From NCBI GenBank assembly GCA_947169755.1, contig CAMVQX010000095.1:1-5998 (forward strand): a stretch of 5,998 nucleotides of DNA, given 5' to 3'. This document shows positions 1 through 5,521 of this stretch, in pieces. Each line of letters opens with the position of its first letter. Position 1 is the first letter of the stretch. A program made the translations under genes and the position numbers. The notes under the pieces are model-generated. The model was not told where the DNA came from. It ran no database searches and worked only from the letters and a program-made list of their open reading frames with translations. This DNA comes from an uncultured bacterium (GTDB taxonomy: Bacteria > Cyanobacteriota > Vampirovibrionia > Gastranaerophilales > Gastranaerophilaceae).

Positions 1-21
1 TATTTAGTTTTATTTGATTGA

Positions 22-48
22 TTTTTTAAAATTTGTTGACGCAACAAA
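22..48 (-). terminator. Probable intrinsic terminator after deoB
   Basis: Read on the minus strand, a perfect 7 bp stem (TTTGTTG, loop CGT, CAACAAA; positions 48-32) begins 7 nt after the deoB stop codon. It is followed by TTTT and then a run of A. The stem is A/T-rich and the U-tract is only four long, so it is a weak candidate. Its position directly after the last gene of the unit is the main support. On the plus strand no T-run follows the hairpin, so it would act only for deoB. Confidence 0.45.
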
Positions 49-55
49 ATTATAA

Positions 56-1234
56 TTATATTGTAGAAAGATGTTCTTTTACGATATTTGCGATATAATC
101 GAACCCCGTTATATTGCCAAGGTCTTTTCCTTGTATATTTTTAGAATATACAAGAATCGGAACCATTTCTCGGGTATGATCAGTACCGTCAACTGTAGGA
201 TCGCAACCGTGATCTGCCGTTATTATTAGCAAATCATCATCAGTCATATTTTCAATTATATCGTCCACATACGTATCAATTTCTTCTATTGCGTTTCCGT
301 ATCCTTTAGGATCATTTCTGTGACCATAAAGCATATCTGTATCTACAAGATTTGTAAATATAAATGATTTATCAGACAATTTTCGATTTTTATCGTATGC
401 AATTTTTTCTAAATCCAGTTCATTTCTGACAGCTTTCAGTGTCAATTCAAGCCCTTCTTTGTTTGAGCCTGTATGGATTGCGTGCGTTATACCAGATTTT
501 GAGAAAATATCTTCGATTTTTCCTATAGCAATAACATTGTCGCCTTTATCTTTCAAATCATTTAAAATCGTATGTGAAGGAACCATCGAATAATCTCGTC
601 TGTCTTTTGAAATTCTTGTCGGTTTACCGTCAATTATTTTATACGGACGCGCAATTACACGAGAAACATTATAATTACCTTCATCTAAAATCTTTCTTGC
701 GATTTCGCACCACTTGTAAAGTGTTTCAAGAGGAATCAAATCTGTATCCAGCGCAATTTGAAAAACGCTGTCAGCGCTTGTATAAACAATAGGGAATTTT
801 GTTCTGTGATGTTCGTCATTCAATTCCGCAATTATTGCAGTACCGCTTGCAGGACAGTTTGCCAAAATTCCTCCGCAATTTGTTTCTTTTATAAATTTTT
901 CAATCAATTCATCAGGGAATCCGTCAGGAAATGTCGAAAAAGGTTTTTCGCTGATCAAGCCTGCCATTTCCCAATGACCTGTTGTTGTGTCTTTTCCTTT
1001 TGATTTTTCAATCATTGTGCCATATTGACCTTGAGGATTACTAACCGGAGAGATTCCCATGAAATTTTGAATATTGCCAAGTCCTAATTTCTCCATATTA
1101 GGTACGTTTAAACCTTTGTTAAATTCACATACATGTTTTAGGGTATTGCATTCCGGGATATCACCAAAATCTCTGCAATCTTCCATTGCACCAATGCCCA
1201 TTGAATCAATTACCATTACGATTGCTCTTTTCAT
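56..1234 (-). CDS. deoB: Phosphopentomutase DeoB
   Basis: Cytosolic enzyme of the alkaline phosphatase superfamily that interconverts (deoxy)ribose 1-phosphate and (deoxy)ribose 5-phosphate, linking nucleoside phosphorolysis to the pentose phosphate pathway. At 392 residues it is full length for the family. Visible motifs are the N-terminal metal site IDSMGIGAMED (D10), the phosphorylated-threonine loop GKDTTTGHWEMAG (T85), the substrate-side segment YTSADSVFQIA (D155), and the metal ligands in LVDTDMLYGHRND (D300, H305), TADHG (D341, H342) and GTDHTRE (H353). The spacing of these ligands agrees with the known two-Mn2+ active site. The ATG start is fixed by a perfect GGAGG (1245-1241) six bases upstream. 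It lies 33 bp after the stop of the exported-protein gene, with no recognisable promoter between, so the two are probably co-transcribed. No other deo or nucleoside phosphorylase gene is present here. The assignment is secure. Confidence 0.97.
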   Translation of the reverse strand: MKRAIVMVIDSMGIGAMEDCRDFGDIPECNTLKHVCEFNKGLNVPNMEKLGLGNIQNFMGISPVSNPQGQYGTMIEKSKGKDTTTGHWEMAGLISEKPFSTFPDGFPDELIEKFIKETNCGGILANCPASGTAIIAELNDEHHRTKFPIVYTSADSVFQIALDTDLIPLETLYKWCEIARKILDEGNYNVSRVIARPYKIIDGKPTRISKDRRDYSMVPSHTILNDLKDKGDNVIAIGKIEDIFSKSGITHAIHTGSNKEGLELTLKAVRNELDLEKIAYDKNRKLSDKSFIFTNLVDTDMLYGHRNDPKGYGNAIEEIDTYVDDIIENMTDDDLLIITADHGCDPTVDGTDHTREMVPILVYSKNIQGKDLGNITGFDYIANIVKEHLSTI

Positions 1235-1267
1235 AATAATCCTCCAAAAGCAATTTTAGCAATTCAA

Positions 1268-1804
1268 TTATTCAATGTCAATTATTGCAAACGCATTGAA
1301 ATCAACTCCGCCGAATAAAAGTTCAACGTGATAATCACCATGCGGATTTAATCTGACAAAATTTATTGTATCTTCCCCAAAATCATCATCTGTTTCTTCA
1401 GCAGGAATTTTTGCTATCAAATCGTGCGCCTGATAGAGGTTTATAAATACTTCATCATCTTCTTTTACCCCTTCGACCTGATAATGTCCTATTGGTAAAA
1501 TGTAATTTTCTTTAATTTTTAACGGTATAGGTATCAAAAGTACCGGAAGTTCTTTTGTAGTATCAGCCAAGATTTCGGTTTCGTTGCTTTGAGAAAATGC
1601 CTCACCATTTTTAGTATCTTTTTTCTCTGTTTTTTTCTTAGTTTTCTTTTGTTTACTTTGCAAAGCTTGATCAAATTCTTGGTCGGTAACAGCTTTTTGC
1701 CCATAGACATTTGAATCTCCGAAATTATCCCAAAGATCATCCGCCAGAGCAAAATTCCCTGTTGACACAATTATTGAAAATACTACCGCCAATAATTTCT
1801 TCAT
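1268..1804 (-). CDS. Exported protein of unknown function, Lys-rich linker plus beta-rich C-terminal domain
   Basis: I do not recognise a named family. The 178-residue product starts MKKLLAVVFSIIVSTG and has a classical Sec signal peptide: charged n-region, hydrophobic core 4-20, and AxA-like cleavage at ALA/DD after residue 21. It is therefore likely periplasmic or secreted. A short acidic/aromatic motif follows (LWDNFGDSNVYGQKAVTDQEF, 24-44), then a low-complexity lysine-rich stretch (about 49-66), a Ser/Asn/Glu linker to about 83, and a 95-residue domain (84-178). That domain looks beta-rich, with strands around LPVLLIPIPL, GHYQVEGV, VFINLYQ, INFVRL, YHVELLFGG and FNAFAIIDIE. There are no cysteines and no lipobox. 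The frame stays open upstream to a TTG at 1918, but that extension would cross the divergent promoter and bury the signal peptide, so the ATG at 1804 is preferred. No clear Shine-Dalgarno precedes it. The gene probably leads the unit containing deoB. Confidence 0.8.
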   Translation of the reverse strand: MKKLLAVVFSIIVSTGNFALADDLWDNFGDSNVYGQKAVTDQEFDQALQSKQKKTKKKTEKKDTKNGEAFSQSNETEILADTTKELPVLLIPIPLKIKENYILPIGHYQVEGVKEDDEVFINLYQAHDLIAKIPAEETDDDFGEDTINFVRLNPHGDYHVELLFGGVDFNAFAIIDIE

Positions 1805-1832
1805 ACTTTTATAATAATGATAATTTTTTAAA

Positions 1833-1838
1833 AGTATA
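1833..1838 (-). promoter_or_regulatory. Candidate -10 element for the exported-protein/deoB unit
   Basis: The minus strand reads TATACT here (TATACTT, 1838-1832), the mirror image of the plus-strand -10 at 1864-1869. Transcription would begin near 1826 and give a leader of about 22 nt before the ATG at 1804. The hexamer at 17 bp spacing (1861-1856, ATAAAC) is a poor -35, so an activator or a weak promoter is likely. An alternative TATTAT at 1816-1811 would make the transcript almost leaderless. Confidence 0.4.
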
Positions 1839-1860
1839 CATCTGTTTAGAGGAATGTTTA

Positions 1861-1869
1861 TGATATACT
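1861..1869 (+). promoter_or_regulatory. Extended -10 promoter for the symporter/glycosylase unit
   Basis: TGATATACT is an extended -10 (TG, one base, TATACT at 1864-1869). The -35 position at 17 bp spacing (1841-1846, TCTGTT) is weak, which is usual for extended -10 promoters. A start about 7 nt downstream would be near 1876, only about 3 nt before the symporter ATG at 1879, so the mRNA would be leaderless or nearly so. A perfect TATAAT at 1810-1815 is an alternative upstream -10, but it has no recognisable -35. Two direct TGTTTA copies (1843-1848 and 1855-1860, 12 bp apart) lie between the divergent -10 elements and could be a regulator site. Confidence 0.5.
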
Positions 1870-1878
1870 TATTAAGTA

Positions 1879-3345
1879 ATGAATTTAGATACAGCGATAG
1901 ATACACTTTTATCTCCAATAGCCGATAAAATTTCAGGGATAATATTTAGTTCAGTCACCATTCAAGGGGTAAAAATAGAATTTTTAATTGCCCTTTTGAT
2001 GATTGCTGCGTTTTATTTTACTTTCAGAATGCGGTTTATCGGAATTTGGGGGTTTAAACATGCGATAAAACTCATTACCAAAAATTATGAACACAAAGAC
2101 ATAATAAAAAAGAAAAAACGCGGCGAAGTATCCTCGTTTCAAGCTTTATCAGCTACTATATCTGCATCGGCCGGTATAGGTAATGTTGCTGGTTCTGCGG
2201 CTGCTGTTTCAATCGGCGGACCGGGAGTAATATTTTGGATGATTATGGCGGGCTTTTTTTCTATGGCTTTGAAATTTGCCGAAGTCCTTTTAGGGATAAA
2301 ATTCAGAAAAGTTAATCCTGATGGTACAATCGCAGGCGGGCCTATGTATTATATTGAAGGTGCACTAAAAAATCATAAATATATCGGAAAATTTGCACCG
2401 CATCTTTCAAAAATCTATGCAATTTGCTGTATATTTGCAATGATTGGCGGTTGGAATTTGTTTCAAATAAATGCTATGACAACCCAAATTACAGAAGTTA
2501 CCGGCGGAGAAAATAGCTTTTTTGCGGGCCAAAGCTGGCTTTTAGGTTTGATTGTCGCAATTATTACATTTGTTACAATTATAGGCGGGATCAAAGCTAT
2601 AGGGAAATTTACTTCAAAAGTAACACCCGTTATGTGCACATTGTATGTTTTGACAGCTTTTGCAGTTTGTTTGTTTAATATCGGGCATGTTCCCCATACT
2701 GTTGCATTGATTATAAAAGAGGCATTTCACCCTCGTGCTTTGGCAGGTGGCTGGATAATGTGCATGCTTTGGGGATTCAGACGTGCAATGTTTGCTAATG
2801 AATCAGGACTTGGTACCGCACCAATTGCTTTTTCTGCCGTAAAGACTTCAAAACCTGTGGCTCAAGCTTTTATTGCAATGCTTCAACCGTTTGTTGATAC
2901 GGTAATTGTCGGTTCTGCAACTGCTTTTGTAATAGTTGTATCAGGAGAATACCTTAATACAACAGGTATTGCAGGTATTGAATTAACATCAAAGGCATTT
3001 GGTTCTGTTTGTCCGTTTTTCCCGATTTTGTTAACAATTATGGCAAGCTGTTTTGTACTTTCAACAATGCTTTGCGGCTCATATTACGGAATTAAAGCTT
3101 GGAATTATTTATTTGGTGATACAAAATTGACAACTCGGACATTTCAGGTTATATATTGTATATTCATTGTTATAGGTTCTGCCATGAATTTTAAAAGTAT
3201 AATTAATCTATCTGATGCATTTACTTTGTTCTTGGCTGTGCCAAACTTAATAGCAGTGTTCATGTTATCCGGTGTGATAATGAAAGAGCTCAAAAGATAT
3301 TGTAGAAAATACAACGTAGGATTATTTAAAGAGGAGAAAATATGA
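1879..3345 (+). CDS. Sodium:alanine/glycine symporter, AGCS family
   Basis: Inner-membrane secondary transporter that takes up small neutral amino acids, typically alanine or glycine, with Na+ (or H+). At 488 residues it is normal for the alanine/glycine:cation symporter family. Diagnostic segments are the N-terminal helix about 34-48, GEVSSFQALSATISASAGIG (82-101) running into GNVAGSAAAVSIGGPGVIFW (101-120), FAEVLLGIKFR with GGPMYYI soon after, and the late motif FANESGLGTAP (305-315) followed by a helix containing DTVIVGSATAFVIV. Several further hydrophobic helices give the expected polytopic pattern of about 10-11 segments. The usual FWMW of the family signature reads FWMI here. An in-frame stop at 1873-1875 leaves ATG 1879 as the first start, and the N-terminus MNLDTAIDTLLSPI is typical of the family. 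No Shine-Dalgarno lies at working distance. The stop overlaps the start of the glycosylase gene by 4 bp. The substrate is inferred from the family only. Confidence 0.94.
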   Translation: MNLDTAIDTLLSPIADKISGIIFSSVTIQGVKIEFLIALLMIAAFYFTFRMRFIGIWGFKHAIKLITKNYEHKDIIKKKKRGEVSSFQALSATISASAGIGNVAGSAAAVSIGGPGVIFWMIMAGFFSMALKFAEVLLGIKFRKVNPDGTIAGGPMYYIEGALKNHKYIGKFAPHLSKIYAICCIFAMIGGWNLFQINAMTTQITEVTGGENSFFAGQSWLLGLIVAIITFVTIIGGIKAIGKFTSKVTPVMCTLYVLTAFAVCLFNIGHVPHTVALIIKEAFHPRALAGGWIMCMLWGFRRAMFANESGLGTAPIAFSAVKTSKPVAQAFIAMLQPFVDTVIVGSATAFVIVVSGEYLNTTGIAGIELTSKAFGSVCPFFPILLTIMASCFVLSTMLCGSYYGIKAWNYLFGDTKLTTRTFQVIYCIFIVIGSAMNFKSIINLSDAFTLFLAVPNLIAVFMLSGVIMKELKRYCRKYNVGLFKEEKI

Positions 3346-3998
3346 AAAGAGACTGTTTGGAGATAGTTAGAGGTAAATGTGAAAGTTGTCATGCTTGTGC
3401 TTTGGGAAGTACAAGAAATCATGTAGTTTTTTCTGATGGAAATCCATCTACTGCAAAGATTGTATTGATAGGTGAAGCTCCCGGAGAAACTGAAGATTTA
3501 ACAGGCACTCCGTTTGTTGGCAGAGCAGGACAATTGTTAACAGAATTTTTAACTGAAGCAGGCATTTCAAGAGAAGATGATGTTTATATCATTAATACAG
3601 TAAAATGCAGACCTCCTGAAAACAGAGTTCCGACTGATGAGGAAAAATCTGCTTGCAGAAAATTTTTGGAAGCTCAAATTGATATAATTAATCCTCGTGC
3701 AATAATTCTTTGCGGTGCTACCGCGTTGAGATCATTTGTTGAGCTCGATAAAAAACAAACAATTTCAAAAGTCAGAGGTCAATGGATGAATATTACGGTT
3801 GACGGAAAAGAATATAAAGCTATGACAATCTTCCACCCGTCTTATCTTTTGAGAAACCATTCTATGGAAGAAGGTTCTCCAAGAAGATTGATGCAAGAAG
3901 ATTTAAGAAATATCAAAAACGAAGTTCTTTCAGATGTAAATCATACGTTTGGAGTTCCTTCGGATAATATATTTGCAAAACAACTTGTAAACGTTTAA
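3342..3998 (+). CDS. Uracil-DNA glycosylase, family 4 (4Fe-4S)
   Basis: Removes uracil from DNA to start base-excision repair. The family 4 (UDGa, thermostable-type) signature is clear. Four cysteines suit the Fe-S cluster (C16, C19, C89, C105). Motif A is GEAPGETED (44-52), followed by GTPFVGRAGQLL and INTVKCRPPENR, and motif B is HPSYLLR (165-171). The length, 218 residues, is normal. The ATG is fixed by GAGGAG (3331-3336) five bases upstream and overlaps the symporter stop as ATGA, so translation is probably coupled. A functional link with an amino-acid transporter is not evident, so the pairing may be positional only. The C-terminus (FAKQLVNV) is encoded by DNA that is an inverted copy of the end of the convergent rnhB gene, and the stop codon sits in the terminator A-tract. 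The assignment is secure. The last eight residues may not be part of the ancestral fold. Confidence 0.95.
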   Translation: MKRDCLEIVRGKCESCHACALGSTRNHVVFSDGNPSTAKIVLIGEAPGETEDLTGTPFVGRAGQLLTEFLTEAGISREDDVYIINTVKCRPPENRVPTDEEKSACRKFLEAQIDIINPRAIILCGATALRSFVELDKKQTISKVRGQWMNITVDGKEYKAMTIFHPSYLLRNHSMEEGSPRRLMQEDLRNIKNEVLSDVNHTFGVPSDNIFAKQLVNV

Positions 3999-4061
3999 AA
4001 AAAAAGACCTCGAAAGAGGTCTTTTTTTTTAGAATAATGCAAGTTGTTCTTGTTTTGCAAA
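3972..4061. repeat. Extended quasi-palindrome spanning both convergent gene ends and the terminator
   Basis: TTTGCAAAACAA at 3972-3983 is the exact reverse complement of 4050-4061. CAACTTG at 3981-3987 is the exact reverse complement of 4040-4046. The perfect terminator stem lies between (3997-4011 with 4016-4030). Aligning the two arms needs one 6 bp gap (CAAGAA, present only on the rnhB side), after which 9 bp on each side separate CAACTTG from the A-tract. Both arms are read in the same codon phase, so the two proteins end FAKQLVNV and FAKQEQLALF, with stop codons aligned. Confidence 0.75.
3997..4030. terminator. Bidirectional intrinsic terminator between the glycosylase gene and rnhB
   Basis: A perfect 15 bp stem consists of nine A plus GACCTC (3997-4011), the loop GAAA (4012-4015), and GAGGTC plus nine T (4016-4030). 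The C(GAAA)G cap is a stable GNRA tetraloop in the plus-strand RNA. Each strand shows a G/C core followed by a nine-base U-tract, so it should stop both converging transcripts. The glycosylase stop (3996-3998) and the rnhB stop (4031-4029) are built into the outer ends of the stem, leaving only 30 bp between stop codons. Confidence 0.95.
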
Positions 4062-4682
4062 ATGTTTTTGCAGATAGGATTTTCTGTGGAATGGGGTAAT
4101 CCCGTATTTGTCTATCGCAGCCAAATGGTTTTTTGTTAAATAGCCCATATTTTTGTCCCACTCATATAGCGGATATTTCTTTGATAATTCAGCAACATAG
4201 CGATCTCTTTCAACTTTTGCCAATATACTCGCAGCAGCAATTGAAGCAGATTTGGAATCGCCTTTTATAACATATTCTTGTTTTAAATTCATTGAAGGAA
4301 TCAATTTGTTTCCGTCAACAAGAACCGTAATATTTTTATCATTAATCTCTTTTGCTACAGTATTAACAGAAATCCTCATTGCTTTAAGTGATGCGTTTAA
4401 TATATTTATTTCTTCAATTTCTTCCGCACTAATCGGAGTTACGCAATTTATTGTTTCTGTTTTAATGATTTCATATAACTCTTCCCTGTGTTTTTTAGAT
4501 AGTTGTTTGCTGTCGTTTAGCAAAGACAATTTTTCTATGAGAGCTTCATTTTTTGAAGGGAAATAAACAGCTGCTGCAAACACAGCTCCTATACCTGAAC
4601 CCCTGCCGGCTTCATCTGTTCCTATTATTGGACAATTATAACTGCTATCAAAATCCAAAAGTTCTAAAATATGAGATGTCAT
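4029..4682 (-). CDS. rnhB: Ribonuclease HII
   Basis: Endonuclease that nicks the RNA strand of RNA/DNA hybrids and 5' of single ribonucleotides embedded in DNA, starting ribonucleotide excision repair and helping to remove primers. All four acidic catalytic residues are visible: D23 and E24 in GTDEAGRG, D123 in VLVDGN, and D142 in IKGDSKSASIAAASILAKVE. The GRG motif (26-28) that recognises the ribonucleotide junction is intact, and the C-terminal MGYLTKNH...GITPFHRKSY block is typical. The glycine loop after GRG reads SGIGAV rather than the common PLAGPV. At 217 residues it has normal length. The start overlaps the ylqF stop by 4 bp (ATGA), implying translational coupling, and the order rplS-ylqF-rnhB matches B. 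subtilis. The protein ends in QEQLALF, resembling a sliding-clamp binding peptide, encoded immediately before the terminator. Confidence 0.96.
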   Translation of the reverse strand: MTSHILELLDFDSSYNCPIIGTDEAGRGSGIGAVFAAAVYFPSKNEALIEKLSLLNDSKQLSKKHREELYEIIKTETINCVTPISAEEIEEINILNASLKAMRISVNTVAKEINDKNITVLVDGNKLIPSMNLKQEYVIKGDSKSASIAAASILAKVERDRYVAELSKKYPLYEWDKNMGYLTKNHLAAIDKYGITPFHRKSYLQKHFAKQEQLALF

Positions 4683-5521
4683 TCTGCCTCATCTAAAATA
4701 AATTTGCCGATTTTACCTTCTCTAAAATCTCTCAAAACAAATGTTGCAGTTCGTTCTATATCAGGTTCGTTTCCTGACGTAATCCAATTTCTTGATTTTG
4801 AGATTTCTTCAAGAGTCAAAATTTCTGTTTTATAGTATTCTTTTGCAATTTGCGGATATTTTTCATTCAAAATAGCTAAAAGTTCTCTTGCAACATTTTC
4901 ATTAGAGTATGCGTTTTCTGATACAGCATTAACAAATGCCAATTTTTTTGCGCGCATTTGATCTTCCTGTTTCATCGGAATTATCCCCGGAGTATCCAAA
5001 AGTTCTAATTGAGGATTAATTCTAACCCATTGCTGCTGGCGGGTTACACCTGCTTTTGCGCCGATTTTTGTTTTTGAAGATTTGGTTAATTTGTTTATGA
5101 TACTTGATTTACCGACATTTGGCATACCCACAACCATTACACGTGCCGGACGACGTAAGAGCCCTTTTTTCATAATGGCTTGAATTTTGGGTTCGGATAG
5201 TTCAATTGCCTTTTTTACAATCAAGTTAATGTCTTTTGAATTTTTTGCGTCAGACTGCAGGACAGGAAACCCCGTTTTTTGTTCAATAATCTTGATAAAT
5301 TGCTTAAGCTCTGTTTGATCTGTAAGATCTGCTTTATTTAACAAAATAAGACGCGGCTTTTCACCTAAAAGCCGCGTAATATTATCATAACTGCTTGAGA
5401 AAGGCAGTCTCGCATCAATAACTTCAATAACGGCATCTACAAGCGACAATTGACTTTTTAGCTCTTTTTCGGCTTTTGCAATATGTCCCGGATACCAGTG
5501 TATGTGATTATCTTTTTTCAA
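4679..5521 (-). CDS. ylqF: Ribosome biogenesis GTPase YlqF (RbgA)
   Basis: Circularly permuted GTPase that in B. subtilis (RbgA) binds a late 50S precursor and is needed for the final steps of large-subunit assembly. The permuted order is clear. The N-terminal IHWYPGHIAKAEKE (7-20) and VIDARLPFSS (34-43) come first, then G4 NKAD (62-65), a G5-like SDAK (90-93), the P-loop GMPNVGKSS (132-140), the G2 threonine in GVTRQQQ (T160) and G3 DTPG (176-179), followed by a helical RNA-binding tail. At 280 residues it is full length (B. subtilis 282). The start codon is TTG (5521-5519), with AAGG six bases upstream. No ATG or GTG alternative exists before the conserved WYPGH, so TTG is well supported. 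It overlaps rplS by 14 bp and rnhB by 4 bp. A perfect 11 bp inverted repeat covers codons 49-57. Confidence 0.96.
   Translation of the reverse strand: MKKDNHIHWYPGHIAKAEKELKSQLSLVDAVIEVIDARLPFSSSYDNITRLLGEKPRLILLNKADLTDQTELKQFIKIIEQKTGFPVLQSDAKNSKDINLIVKKAIELSEPKIQAIMKKGLLRRPARVMVVGMPNVGKSSIINKLTKSSKTKIGAKAGVTRQQQWVRINPQLELLDTPGIIPMKQEDQMRAKKLAFVNAVSENAYSNENVARELLAILNEKYPQIAKEYYKTEILTLEEISKSRNWITSGNEPDIERTATFVLRDFREGKIGKFILDEAE
5351..5377 (-). repeat. Perfect 11 bp inverted repeat inside ylqF
   Basis: On the minus strand ACGCGGCTTTT (5377-5367), loop AGGTG, then AAAAGCCGCGT (5361-5351). The stem has six consecutive G/C pairs and five A/T pairs. It encodes TRLLGEKPR (residues 49-57). It is followed by the T-rich sequence CTTATTTTGTT. 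Such a stable, G/C-rich stem is conspicuous in AT-rich coding DNA. It could act as an mRNA hairpin that pauses transcription or protects RNA, or it could be chance. Only one copy is present in the window. Confidence 0.7.

Noticed and set aside
574..1259. Plus-strand open frames of 60-80 codons opposite deoB
   Set aside because: They lie antisense to a certain gene, have no family resemblance, and their composition is that of reverse-complemented coding DNA.
1615..1665. A-rich lysine codon stretch as a programmed frameshift site
   Set aside because: The frame is continuous and gives a coherent C-terminal domain, and the alternative frame soon ends without a recognisable product.
1762..1767. 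Perfect plus-strand TTGACA
   Set aside because: It lies inside the exported-protein gene, and no -10-like hexamer occurs 16-18 bp downstream. The TATAAT at 1810 is 42 bp away.
1805..1918. N-terminal extension of the exported protein from a TTG at 1918
   Set aside because: It would place 38 residues before a perfect signal peptide, overlap the symporter start, and cross the predicted promoters. The ATG at 1804 is a better start.
3144..3422. Minus-strand open frame across the symporter/glycosylase junction
   Set aside because: It is antisense to two secure genes and reads as low-complexity Ser/Thr/Phe sequence with no motif.
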